A stretch of DNA of 64,000 nt from Heloderma charlesbogerti (Eukaryota > Chordata > Lepidosauria > Squamata > Helodermatidae): contig JANEZZ010001866.1 of assembly GCA_026122225.1 (NCBI GenBank), positions 682,001-746,000 on the forward strand. Direction: 5' to 3'. This document shows, piece after piece, positions 45,291 to 56,309 of this stretch (the first letter of the stretch is position 1; the number at the start of each line of letters is the position of its first letter). The translations under genes were made by a program, and so were the position numbers. The notes under the pieces were generated by a model. The model saw only the letters and a list, made by a program, of their open reading frames with translations, had not been told where the DNA came from and ran no database searches.

Positions 45291-45509
45291 CAGCAGTTCA
45301 AGGTAGAGAACTTGCCCGTTTAGGATTGCAGATTAAATACCCTCCCGATTTCTAGCACACATTTGGAGTCAATGGTTCTTGCATTAATGTCCTTCTTCAT
45401 GTAAGAACACAAGGAAGCACTTCTTCACACAGCACATAGTTAAACTATGGAATTTGCATCCATGAGATGTAGCTACGGCCACCAACTTGGATGGCTTTAA
45501 AAGGGGATT

Positions 45510-45760
45510 AAATAATTTCATGGAAAATACGACTATCAATGGCTCCTAGTCCTGATGGCCATATGCTGCCTCCAGTATCAGAGGCAGTGTGCCTATGTAC
45601 ATCATCTGTTGGGCCACATGAGCAGGAGGGTGCTGTTGCCCTCCTGTCCTGCTTGTGGGTTTCCCACAAGCAGCTGGTCGGTCACTGTACAAACAGAATT
45701 CTAGACTAGAGCTGCCTCTGTTCAGATTCAGCATAACCAGGCCAAAGTCTATGGGTCTGT
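45510..45760 (-). repeat. Interspersed repeat, 'GGATCAGACC' family
   Basis: ACTATCAATGGCTCCTAGTC, GCTGCCTCCAGTATCAGAGG, CCTGTCCTGCTTGTGGGTTT and CACAAGCAGCTGGTCGGTCA. Close to 57745-57965 in sequence and orientation. Confidence 0.75.
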
Positions 45761-46236
45761 TCACACACAGTGGTGGCAAATCATGGTTTCATTAACCCAT
45801 GATTTGCTGCAGCGTGTGCCAGGCGCATGCCAATCGTGTACCGCAGCCTTTTTTAGTATTTGGGCTGATGGGGGGCTGCAAAGTGACGTCTGAAACTAGA
45901 CACTTTAGGTTAATCATGGGTTAAACAACCCACAGTTAACCTAACTACTAGTTGTAGGTTATCTGTAGGTTGTTTAATCCACAATTAACCTATACTGTCT
46001 GGGTCAAGATGTCACATACCTGATCTGCCCAAATATTCAAAATGGCCATGGAATTTACTCATGATTTGCCGCCATCGCGTGCAAACCAGGTCTTTGTACT
46101 CCAAATATCCTTTTTGCAACAGACCTGGAAAGCTGAGAACCGTGGCATGAAGCAATGGCCATCCCCCATCATGTATCCTCAGCACCTGGTACTCAGAGGT
46201 ACACTGCCACTCAACATGGAGCTATACTAGCTAGTA

Positions 46237-46247
46237 TCAGTCAATCA
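46237..46247. repeat. Left target-site duplication of Bov-B
   Basis: TCAGTCAATCA, repeated exactly at 46761-46771 on the other side of the LINE. Confidence 0.9.
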
Positions 46248-46760
46248 ACCTAGACAGCATAGTAAGAAGCAGAGACATCACCTTGCCGACAAAGGTCCGT
46301 CTAATCAAAGCTATGGTTTTCCCAGTAGTAATGTATGGCTGTGAGAGCTGGACTATAAGGAAGGCTGAGCGCCGAAGAATTGATGCTTTCAAACTGTGGT
46401 GCTGGAGAAGACTCTTACGAGTCCCCTGGACTGCAAGGAGGTCAAATCAGTCCATCCTAAAGGAAATCAACCCTGACTGCTCATTGGAAGGACAGATAAT
46501 GAAGCTGAAGCTCCAATATTTTGGCCACCTAATGCGAAGAGAAAACTCCCTGGAAAAGACCCTGATGCTGGGAAAGACTGAAGGCAAAAGGAGAAGGGGA
46601 CGGCAGAGGATGAGATGGCTAGATAGCATCACGGATGCAATGAATATGAACTTCAGCATGCTCCGGGAGAGAGCGCAGGACAGGAAGGCCTGGCGTGCTA
46701 TGGTCCATGGGGTCACGAAGAGTCGGACACGACTGAACGACTGAACAACAACAACAACAA
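46248..46760 (+). mobile_element. 5'-truncated Bov-B (RTE-type) LINE
   Basis: Bov-B is a non-LTR retrotransposon found in squamates and ruminants. This 513-base copy is open from its first full codon to TGA at 46742-46744, about 165 codons. It reads SRDITLPTKVRLIKAMVFPV, VMYGCESWTIRKAE, RIDAFKLWCWRRLLRVPWTA, RRSNQSILKEINPD, LKLQYFGHLMRRENSLEKTL, GRQRMRWLDSITDAMN and HGVTKSRTRLND, the C-terminus of the reverse transcriptase protein. The 3' end GAGTCGGACACGACTGAACG plus (AAC)n is the Bov-B tail. An 11-base perfect duplication TCAGTCAATCA flanks it. The catalytic domains are absent because of 5' truncation, so this copy cannot move on its own. Confidence 0.95.
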
Positions 46761-46771
46761 TCAGTCAATCA
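46761..46771. repeat. Right target-site duplication of Bov-B
   Basis: TCAGTCAATCA directly after the (AAC)n tail. Confidence 0.9.
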
Positions 46772-46869
46772 CTCTTCCGTCAATTTGTCTAAATCATTAG
46801 AAAAAATAAATCTGTTTTCTGTCTTCTGAACTGGATCTGAGCAGATCATAAAGACCTCCTAAGCCCCCT

Positions 46870-47555
46870 TTTACAATGTTTGTTTATAATATTTCTACAC
46901 CACTTAATAAAATGAAATCTGAGCGGTTCACATTAACATGCATATATGCATGTTAACACGCATTAACATGCATATATAACAGAATTAACAAGCATATAAA
47001 ACAGAATATAAAAACAACATAAAATAAAAAAAAAATATAAAATAATAATTAAAAATATTACAGCAAGACCACAATAAAACAGGGCAGCCTCATAGTTCTT
47101 TACAGGCCAGGGAAAGCCTGTGCAAATAAATATGGTTTGAACAGGCATTTGAAGCATGGCATAATTTCTGCCTTTTGAACCACACGCAGGAGTGTTCCAG
47201 AGGGTGGGTGCTGCTCCTGAGAAGGCCCACTGACGTGCCACAACCTGGCAACATTCTGTTGGTAATGGAATTGCCAACAAACCTGCCTCTGAAGATCATA
47301 CGGGCTGGTTGGGTATATATAGGGGCAGGCGGTCTGCTATGTATCCTGGTCCTGAGTTATTCAGGACTTTGTATGTCAACACCAGAACCTTGAACATGTT
47401 CTTCTAGCCCAGGTGTAGTATGTGTCTAGCCAGATGCTCCACTGAGTGTCCCAGCTGCTGCATTCTCCACGAGCTGCAACTTCTGAACCAGGCACAAGGG
47501 CAGCCCCACACAGAGCACATTACAGTAGTCTAACTGTGAGGTTGCTTCTGTAAGA
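46870..47555 (-). repeat. CR1/L2-like LINE 3' region, inverted
   Basis: Starts with a reversed tail (ATATTTCTACACCACTTAAT AAAA). Then GGAGTGTTCCAGAGGGTGGG, TGAGAAGGCCCACTGACGTG and CCCCACACAGAGCACATTAC AGTAGTCTAA read backwards through a degenerate reverse-transcriptase end. Contains the repeated phrase TTAACATGCATATA near 46935-46975. Confidence 0.65.
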
Positions 47556-48439
47556 GCCCAAATAAACTCGGTGTCGAGAGTGGAAATGTCTCTTTACCCA
47601 AGTGGGGGGGGGGAGAGGGATTCTCTCTCAGAGATTGGATTTAAACTACATTATACAAGCAATTTCATGGGTGCTTTACACCACTATGAGAGCTTCACCA
47701 AAAAAAAAAGTAGGGAAAAAATTCCATTTACCAGCTATAAATCAGCACTTCTTATAATGAGCACAAAAAATGTCAGTTTTATGCAATTTTACAGATGAAC
47801 AAAACTGGCGAAATTAACTGTGGTAACCTACTGTAGTCAGCAAAAGGCAGCTCCAAGGAGAGAAGGGAGGGAGGGGGAAAGAAATTATATGTATTTTGCT
47901 CCTCTCAAACTCCTTTCTCGAGCAAGTTTCTGCTATTTCTGGTGTGAAAACTCATTTGTCGTTCCCATTATACTTTCATTTGGAGTTTATCTTGAGTATC
48001 CAATGAGCCACCAACTGTGAACATGATTAAATCTACAAAATCTATCTAATAGATGGAATAAATTAGGTGTTTGAAAAGGCTGCCTCTGAAAGGGAGATGG
48101 AAGGAGAGGAGACAGTTGCCACTGAGCCTTGTAAGAACAGCACACAAAACCTTTCTGGGGGTTTAGGGGGCCACCCATTCTCCCAACAAAAGTGCAAAGG
48201 TGGTTGGGAGGGGAAAGGGCTGCATGAGCAGAGTGTAGAGGGACATGGTCCCTTCAGGTTGCCACTCCACTGCCCAAGGGAGAGCTGTGCAGACTCCATG
48301 ATCCCTTGCATATGCTTTCTGAAAAGGTGTAGAAGTGGAGAACATATTTCAGCATCCGGACAATCTCAGCCTAATTTTTTTAAAGCAGGTCTATAATCTG
48401 TTATTCACATGGGTCCCAAAATCGACTTGAAAGTCTACG

Positions 48440-48790
48440 AATTATTTAATGTATTTAATTGCCTCTCCATTTGTGAGCATTCAAGGCAATCTACAACAAA
48501 ACCTTAAAAAGATAAAATGCAAAAAGCTAACACAAAGGTAGATAAAATACAGGTGTTATAATAAAACTGCAGAAACCTCTAAAATCAAGGAGCAGCATCA
48601 TACACTGAAAGCTGTGCAAAACAGTATCATTTTTATGCCGTCCAAACACCAAGAACTAGGGAGCCAACCTAACCTCTGTGGGGAGGGAGTTCCACAACCA
48701 GGGTGCTGCTACATAAAAGGCCCTGTTGCTGCCAAGAGCAGTGGAGACAGCAAAGGTCCCCATGTTGAGAAAACCACTCTTACAAAAACT
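48440..48790 (-). repeat. LINE 3' region, inverted
   Basis: ATTTAATGTATTTAATTGCC tail antisense, then GGGAGGGAGTTCCACAACCA and AGGCCCTGTTGCTGCCAAGA, the antisense protein C-terminus. Confidence 0.6.
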
Positions 48791-49767
48791 TGCATTTCAC
48801 TCCTTTAAATACAGAAATTCCTAACACTGTGTCATATTCTTCTGAACTCTTCTTAAAATTCCACAGGGGCTTAGCTCTACCCCCAAGGAATATTCTGCCT
48901 TCTTCAGCTTCAAGCGAAGGCCAACCCCCGCCCCCCCGCAAAGGGCTACCCTTACACATCTTTGGGGTGGAAATCAGCTGTCAAATTCTAAAAGCCTGAG
49001 TGTTCCCTGCCACGGAAGAAACCCCAAACCACCTTCAGTCTCTCATTCTCTCCCCTCTCCCAGTGGCTGCATTAAATCCAGCTCAAAGGACTGGATTTTA
49101 ATTGACTTAATAGACTCGTTAATAACAATGTCTATTTAAGACACCTGTAAAAAGCCCATAACATTAATGTAATGGGGAAATGGACGGTGAACCCATCCGC
49201 CTTGCTTTTTAAATGACTGCTGCAGAGGGTTTTAATGGAAGTCTGCGATTAATGGACAAGGGAAGCAGTTGCTCAAGTGAAACACACTTGTACAAACACA
49301 CATTTTGCATGCACGCTGGTGGTACATCCTGTTGTTTCGAGGTTAAGAATGCTGCCATTTCTGTTCTGTTATCACAACGAACAAGACAAAAGACCCAAAT
49401 GGGGAAAATGCTCATCCGTTCTCATCTAGAGAACTAAAAATAAAAGTTCACCCCATCTGTGCTTATACAGAGGTGGAACAACTGATTGTAGAAGAGCGAC
49501 AGGCCCCAAAGAGGGCAAAACATGAAACCAACAGGGTCAGAAATGTCTCATGCACCACTGGAGGATGTGGCAGCCAGGGTCCACCAAATCCATGGCCTCT
49601 TTTACACAGTCAGCTCCTCCAGGATCTGAAGGGACAGTCTTTAGAGAAGGTGATCTACCAATAGTTGTGACAGCTATGAAACCTCCACATTCACAAGCAG
49701 TATACGTCTGAAAGAGCAAGTGCTAGGCAGGCTCAAACAGGGGAGCAGGGGTATTGCCCTCATGCCA

Positions 49768-49811
<44 letters not shown>
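49768..49811. repeat. (CTAT)n microsatellite
   Basis: About eleven uninterrupted CTAT units, immediately 5' of a LINE fragment. Confidence 0.95.
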
Positions 49812-50155
49812 ATTAATTCCAGCAGGCTGCGCCGAGGGAGATGAGAGGGAGAATTGAGGCCATTCCGCATGGACCTATGGCCCGACTGGTCTACCCAGAG
49901 AAGAGCCTTCAGTGTGGTGGCTCCTTTCTATGGAGCACCCTGCCTCTGGAGGTTAAGCAGGCACCAACTCTGTGTTGTTCCCAGCACCTCCTGAAAACCA
50001 CTTTATTTCAGGAAGCCGTCCTTGACTAAGCAGCCACGGTTTTTATTGGCATTCTGTTTTTTAAAATAATAATTTTTAAAATGGAGTTTTATTCTTTTAT
50101 CTTCTTATCTTTGGGATGTGGAGCAGTAGATAAATGTTGCAAATAAATAAATAAA
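49812..50155 (+). repeat. LINE 3' end (RT C-terminal remnant and tail)
   Basis: The plus-strand frame from about 49841 reads SLQCGGSFLWSTLPLEVKQA then LLKTTLFQEAVLD, a diverged version of the F-AP-LWN-LP end. The tail is TTGCAAATAAATAAATAAAT. Confidence 0.6.
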
Positions 50156-50234
50156 TCACACCAGCCCTGCTGAAAGATTTAATTCCCCCCCCCTTCCCTC
50201 CCCATTCCTTTTTTCTTGCCCGTGTTGTGTCTTT

Positions 50235-50352
50235 TGAGAAGCAAAGCCTGCAGGCAGGGACTGCCTTCCTTTATTGATTCTTTGTAATCTGCTCTGGGAG
50301 CCTATTTGGCTGAGGAGGGGCATAAAAATACTTCAAATAAATAAATAAATAT
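50235..50352 (+). repeat. LINE 3' tail
   Basis: GCAAAGCCTGCAGGCAGGGA, GTAATCTGCTCTGGGAGCCT, GGCTGAGGAGGGGCATAAAA and (AAATA)n. Confidence 0.7.
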
Positions 50353-50835
50353 TATTAATTAATTACATTTCTATACCTCCCAATAACCAAAGCTCTCTGG
50401 GTGGTTTACAAAAATTAAAAACGTTAAAAATACAATATACAGAGATTAAAAACCATTAACATAAATACACATGAACAGATAATATACACAAAAGAAACAT
50501 ATATCTAAAACAACTTCAAACGAACATAAGCAAACAACCATAACCACAAGACATTCCAGGATCAATTAAAACGTATCATATACTGCCGAATGCCTGGGAG
50601 AAGAGAAAGGTCTTAGCCTGGCACCAAAAAGATAACAATGTTGGTGCCAGGCAGGCCTCATCGGGGAGATCATTCCATAATTTGGGGGCCACCACCAAGG
50701 CCCTCTCCCTTGTCTCTGTCTTCTGAGCTTCCCTCAGTGTAAGCAGCCGCAGGAAGGCCTTAGATGTTGAGCATAGTGTACAGGTAGGTTCGTGCTGGGA
50801 GAGGCACTCCATCAGGTATTGTGGTCTCAAGCCAC
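50353..50835 (-). repeat. CR1/L2-like LINE 3' end, inverted
   Basis: The minus-strand frame reads RERALVVAPKLWNDLPDEAC then PTLLSFWCQAKTFLFSQAFG, the reverse-transcriptase protein C-terminus. The reversed tail ATTTCTATACCTCCCAATAA lies at the low-coordinate end. Confidence 0.75.
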
Positions 50836-50884
50836 CATATACATATATATATATACACATATACATATACATATATATATATAT
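50836..50884. repeat. (TA)n/(CATATA)n microsatellite
   Basis: Alternating TATA and ACATAT units next to the inverted LINE end. Confidence 0.9.
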
Positions 50885-51375
50885 GGTAGTAAACATTTAT
50901 TATGTGTTTGTATAGAACAAATAATATTGTTTACATTTTTTACTGTATTTGCCCCCCAAATACAAGTTCTCTCACAAAGCAAATATAACATTAACATACA
51001 GTATAAAAAGAAACAATAGGAACTATTAAAACTTAAAAATGTAAGTTATTTAAAAGGGTGGGGTGAATAAAAAGGTCTTTAATTGTGCTAAAAAGACCAT
51101 AATGATGGTGCCAGGCAAACCTCTCTGGGAACGTTGTTCCATTACTGGGGTATCATTATCAAAAAGGTCCTCTCTCCCTCTAGTGATAACCCACTTTGCT
51201 TTGCTCAGCAGAGGAACTTGGAGACAGGCTTCCGAACAAGGTCTGGGGTACATATGGGCAAAGGTGGTCTTTCAGTCCCAAGCCATTTAGGACTTTAAAG
51301 GTTAAGCAAGCACTTAAATTGGGAATGGAAATAGGGAGCCTGTGCAGCTGACAAAGCCCAGGCATAATGTGATCA
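50885..51375 (-). repeat. LINE 3' region, inverted
   Basis: GTGCCAGGCAAACCTCTCTG, GGAACGTTGTTCCATTACTG and GGGGTACATATGGGCAAAGG parallel the neighbouring copy at 50353-50835. This is a second, more diverged copy in the same orientation. Confidence 0.65.
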
Positions 51376-51384
51376 AGACATGTT

Positions 51385-51520
51385 TGGTTTTATTGGTAAC
51401 TTCTGTTTTTTTATTGCTTTTTCTTGGTAATTGGTGTTTTTGGCTTTTATCTTCTACACCACCTTGAGAGAGTTCCATCCTTTAAGGCAGCCTAAAAATA
51501 ATTTTAAATAAATAAAGATA
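51385..51520 (+). repeat. LINE 3' tail
   Basis: CTACACCACCTTGAGAGAGT, TTTAAGGCAGCCTAAAAATA and ATTTTAAATAAATAAA. Opposite orientation to the preceding element. Confidence 0.65.
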
Positions 51521-52039
51521 CTCAGCAAATAATCTTATAGTCTTATTTGGGGCCAACTGCAGTTTATGAACCATTTCTAAAAGCAGCTTGATGCACAACG
51601 GATTGAAATAGCCTAAAACGGGAGTTTACTAGAGCATGAGTAATTGTGACCAAGCTACATCCATACAGGTTAAGGTTGCGGCCTAACAACTTCACAGAAG
51701 CACCTGGCTGGCTGCTGTCAAAAGCAGGATCCTGGAATCAATGTCTTCCTGTGGTCTAATGCACTGTGATCAGATCTATCAGCAGCTATAAGAATGGATC
51801 ATGCCTTGGGGGTTGCAAGGGAAGTACGCTTAGAACACCAGATGCTGCAGCTTCCTCGCCGTTTGTGAGCAGAGACATTTCCCTTCCCAGCTAAAAGAGG
51901 AGACAAAGACCTATTCCAGGGAAGGGGCAGGCTAATTTGCTGGCCTTTGCCACAATAGCTAAACAAGTTGTCTGTGCTCAGATGCAGTGTGCTTCTTAAT
52001 GCCCAGATACTGAGGACAAACAATGGGATAATCGTCACC

Positions 52040-52130
52040 TTCCTGCCCTGCTTGTGGGCTTCCCAGAAGTATTTGGCCAGCCACTCTTGGAAAGGCGAGA
52101 TAGACCTGCCTTAGTTGTGAACAGAACCAA
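52040..52130 (-). repeat. Interspersed repeat, 'GGATCAGACC' family, short piece
   Basis: CCTGCCCTGCTTGTGGGCTT then CCCAGAAGTATTTGGCCAGC. Confidence 0.55.
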
Positions 52131-52439
52131 ATCTACTCAAAGTCTTTGGAGGAGTGTGCATCTGTCTAAGCAGGCAGGAAAAAGAGGCCTTGGCATCTTC
52201 ACCCTGGCCCAGCTGCATGGACTAGTGGCTAATCAGATGTGAGAACGACAAATATAGCTCAGGACATCCAGCCCAGCAGTCAATACCTCGTCAGTGTTCT
52301 GCCCCCAAAGCCCAGCTAAGCCAATCATTTAAAAACAAATGGACATGCCATGGGTTGGCTGGCAGAACTGGCACGGTCTCACAGCTGCGAGGACCCTTCT
52401 CCCTGCCTCTGTCCCTGAAGCAGCTCTCTGCAGAGGTTG

Positions 52440-52600
52440 GTAACCTCAAGAGAAGAGCAGCCCAGCTGGATCAGACCAAAGATCCATCTAGGCCAGAATT
52501 CTGTTCCCACAGCGGCCAGCCAGATACCTCTTGGGAAGCCCCAAAGGAGGATGTGAGGGCAAGAGATGCCTCCCGCGGCCTGTCCCAAGCATTCAGAGGT
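52440..52600 (+). repeat. Interspersed repeat, 'GGATCAGACC' family
   Basis: AGAGAAGAGCAGCCCAGCTG, GATCAGACCAAAGATCCATC, CACAGCGGCCAGCCAGATAC and TTGGGAAGCCCCAAAGGAGG. Confidence 0.7.
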
Positions 52601-54476
52601 ACAATGCCTCTGTGGCTGCGACCGTGGTGGCGGCAGGGAACAGTATGAGACCAGCCACTGCCCAGAGGACTAAAGCCAACCCCTTCATCCCAAAAAGACC
52701 ACCACCAAGTCATGGAAGGTCAGCTTGGCCGCAGCTTGGTTCAGCTACCTCTTCAATATTCCTATTTCCATTCCATTCTGGTCCTCCAGTTCCATCACCT
52801 TCAGCTGTCAAAAGAAGTCCTTCCTTGCTGACCCTCACACCTGAAACTACCACCACACAATGCCACCTTCTCTTTCTCTGTCATCCTTCAAAATTCCTCC
52901 TCAAAGCTCACCTTCCCTCTGAATCCCCTAGTCCTCATGCCCTATTATGACTAATCCTAAGCACATGCCACTGAACTGACCACAAAATGTCAAATTTCAG
53001 ACTGCAATGTCCTTGGGACAGGCACCTGTCTTGTTCCTGCAAAGTGCCCTGCATACCAAGGCAGCAATATCAATAAAAATAAGGAATAGCCGCCGCCATG
53101 AGGAGGAGCCACACAAGGCACGAACCCTTCACCCCGTCCCTGACCGCCGGGATTCTTACTAGGCTCTCTCCCTGACTTCTTAGATTTTAGCAGGCGTTGC
53201 CCGTGCACTTTCAAGCAGACTTTTCACAACCACGGAGGACCAGAAACTTTCTTCTGAGCAAAAAGGAAAGGAGGAAGCCGATTCTCTTCTGCTCGTTGAA
53301 TTCTGTCCTCTGCCTTCTCTGGGCTGGTGGAACACACACAGCACTGCCTACCCATCCTCAAGGGCTGTGTTCCACGGAGCACCCAATGCGGAATAAATGC
53401 CGTGTGCAGCAGCAGCAGCTCTAGGCAGCCTTCTGCTATCCTTGTTGCTGAGAGCCAAGCAGAGGGGGGGCCTTTGTCCCAGCACTTATGGAGTGACTTT
53501 CACTATGATCTCCTGCCCCCCCGCCCCCCGGTTGGCCTGTCACACCCTGGATTTGCCAAGGGCAGTGCCTGGGTGGAGACGATGCCCTGTAGCACAGCTG
53601 CGGAGACCTGGGGGTGACAGAGTCCGGTGGCTGCTCAAATCATGCCCCAGCCAGCAGCACGTCTGCATTCCCCTTCATGACAGCACCACTGCCCTTGGAG
53701 GTGGCAGCATTGCAAATACTCAGTTAATGTGACATTAATTAGCTGGTGACACTTGGAGAATCCCTGATGAAAAGGGCTCCCGGCAAGAGGGCTGCCAGAA
53801 AGGGCTCCGCTCTAGAGAAAGGTGTGTTTGTGGGGTGAGCGGAGTAATGCAGCAAGGCAAAGGAGATGGCCCTAGAGGTCTCTGGAGGAGCTGCCTGTAC
53901 CATTTCAATGCTCTGGAGCACCTTAGATCTACGAAGGGCAGCTACCTCTCCCCAGCACTTTCCCCCAGCACCCACGAAAGTGGCTTTGGCCACTTTGTCT
54001 CAAGCAGGGACCGGACGTGCAGGCGAGTCACACCCCCTACCACGACGTGGGCATGGGAGGAAGTGTGGGACAAGCCCAGTCTGCCTGGCTGGCTCCTCAT
54101 GCTCGACGCAGGGTGTCCTGACAAATGAGGTATCTGGCTCCCCTGAACGAGCTGTCTGATGTCACTTGCTCTGCAGCCACCATTCCGTGGTGCATCTGCT
54201 CCCTGTTGGTGGTCTGGATTGTGAAGGATATTGTGTGGGAAGAAGGCCTGGAGGCTGTATAATTCTGGCTGAGTAGACGGTCTTCTCTTTCCTTCCATCT
54301 CTTAGGAGTGTGAACAATGCAGCTCGGTGCAAGGTTATGCAGTCTTTAATCCCAGTCGATTTCAATGGGATTTCAGCCAGGACTGTGTGCTGTCCAGGCT
54401 AAAAACTATTAAAATTCTACTCTCCCAGGCCATCCAAATTCTGGGCTAAGAAAAGCTGAACCTTGTGACCTGTATA

Positions 54477-54550
54477 AATTATGCAAATGTGCATAATTCC
54501 TCTAATTTTGCATAATTTATTCCACAATTCTTACTATTATGCATAATTTA
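54477..54550. promoter_or_regulatory. Cluster of POU/octamer-like sites
   Basis: ATGCAAAT at 54481-54488, GCATAATT at 54491-54498, TGCATAAT at 54509-54516 and the perfect 12-base palindrome ATTATGCATAAT at 54537-54548. No repeat family recognised here. Function is inferred from motifs only. Confidence 0.3.
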
Positions 54551-55148
54551 GCGTGCTTTTGCTAGTCATCGCAAGGGTGTGTGTGGGTGTGGGGAGAACA
54601 TGGTGATAAACAGGGCACTGAATGTGCATCCTTTTGAACATGGGTAATCTTACTCAACACCACGTGTCTGGCTTCAGACATGGCCCTACGCACTGCCCAC
54701 TGATGCACATGCCTATCTTCTCAGTCACAAAGACTAGTTACTTGCTTGTTATTTTTAAACCAAAGTAGCAATCCTTCAGAAGCTCAGTTCTGCCCATGCC
54801 ACATTGGGCACCCTTTTTGTGCTCCTTTGGAATCATAGTGCATATGCAACCCCAGCTGAAGCTGTGCTGGATTATGGTCTACGAAGCGCACTATAACCCA
54901 AGCACAGAAATGTACCAAACAGACACAGAAACCTCACTCACGGATCAGAGAGAGACAGAGACAGAAAGAGAGACTTTGTCACTGCCTGAACACCAGTAGG
55001 ACTGGATATGACAAGCCGCAAATTCTATGTGTTGTCACATCTCAGGGTGACGCAGTGAACCCCCGCCGGGAAAATTACAGAGCTACCAATTTCCGAGAGA
55101 GTTCCTGGCGTGCTTCTGCACTCCACTGGCAAGCGCCTTTCCCTCCCT

Positions 55149-55182
55149 GCAGTAATTACTGCTTTCTAACAGGCCATAATTA
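55149..55182. promoter_or_regulatory. Homeodomain-type palindromic site and second TAATTA
   Basis: GCAGTAATTACTGC (55149-55162) is a perfect 14-base palindrome centred on TAATTA. A second TAATTA follows at 55177-55182. The surrounding 55070-55210 looks single-copy. Function inferred. Confidence 0.3.
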
Positions 55183-55534
55183 CTCTCCCCAATCACCCCG
55201 TCACCCATCATGCAAAGGCAGCCTTGCCTTGACATACCGCCAGTTGCTAGCACCAGCCTGGCCTTTCCCTCACCCCTCGCAACTCGAGCTGTCAGCAGCG
55301 TCACGGCAAAGCCCCTTCTCTGGTCTGGGCGCCAGGTGCTGCTCATGAACCACGGCACCATCTGCTCAGGTCGAGAGCCCCAGGCCGCTTCCTTCCACAC
55401 AAGAAAGGTTCCCAGGCAGCACAACTGTGCAAGGGGCATTTGGCCAGAGAGGTTTCAGAAATGGATTCTTTCCCCCGGAGTCCTCAGGGCAGATGAACTC
55501 TGTCAAGTGTATGCTCTGGGCGGAAGAAAGGTGA

Positions 55535-55725
55535 ACTGGTGGGAGGCTGTAGCAGGGAAAGCACCAGCTTTGCTTGGAAAAGGCCCCAGGTTCAATCCCC
55601 GCCATCTCCAGGTAGGACCAGGAAAGACCCCCTCCCTGAGGCCTGGCAAGCCACTGCCGCTAAGTGTAAACAATACTGAGTTGAGATGGATGAACCTAGT
55701 ATAACCTAGCTGCTCTGTATGGTTC
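55535..55725 (+). repeat. tRNA-derived SINE, type A
   Basis: GAGGCTGTAGCAGGGAAAGC, CCAGGTTCAATCCCCGCCAT, CTCCAGGTAGGACCAGGAAA and a GATGGATGAACCTAGTATAA end. Confidence 0.8.
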
Positions 55726-55829
55726 TTCCCCAATAAAAGTTTAACCTGTGTTTAACCTGGATGCAAAGCAACCAGATCCGCATGATTCCGGTTGCATGTG
55801 ATGTGTTCCATTTCTGCTTTTGTGAACTG

Positions 55830-56080
55830 ATTTAGGTTGCAATTGTTTGCACACTTGCTATGGAGTAAGTCCCACTGAAATGAGTGAAACTGACTTTTGA
55901 GTAAACATGCACAGTATCATCACAATGTTGTTGTTTTAGTGTTGTTCTAAAGTTTCAGCTTTGGTGTTTCCACATTCTTTACAGCCTGATCCTATGCATG
56001 TTTACTCAGAAGTAACCCCCACTGATTACAACAGAGCTTACTCCCATTTAAGTGTGCACAGGACTGCAATCTTAGTTTGT
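55830..56080. repeat. Repeat with inverted arms, 'TACTCAGAAGTAA' family
   Basis: Left arm GGAGTAAGTCCCACTGAAAT and TTGAGTAAACATGCACAGTA; right arm CCTATGCATGTTTACTCAGA and AGCTTACTCCCATTTAAGTG. The arms are roughly reverse complements. Confidence 0.55.
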
Positions 56081-56258
56081 AGAAAAGTTGGCAATTAGGA
56101 AGTGTTCTCATTGGAATACAGAAAATTCCACACACACCCCTTCCATTTTAAATGGCTTTCTTTATTCAATTTTTTAAACATTAAACTTTTCGGACCATTC
56201 TGAGAACACTAAATGACAGAGTTTACATGCCAACAATCTACTTTCATCATGAAGCCTG

Positions 56259-56309
56259 AAATAAATAAATAAATAAATAAATAAGAGCAGAGCAGAGCAG
56301 AGCAGAGCG
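56259..56309. repeat. (AAAT)n followed by (AGAGC)n
   Basis: About six AAAT units (56259-56284) pass directly into about five AGAGC units (56284-56309). Confidence 0.9.

Noticed and set aside
46283..46744. Possible host gene of about 153-165 codons
   Set aside because: It is the C-terminal part of the Bov-B reverse-transcriptase protein, flanked by a target-site duplication.
56259..56309. CRISPR-like array
   Set aside because: The tandem units are 4-5 bases with no spacers; these are ordinary microsatellites in a eukaryotic genome.
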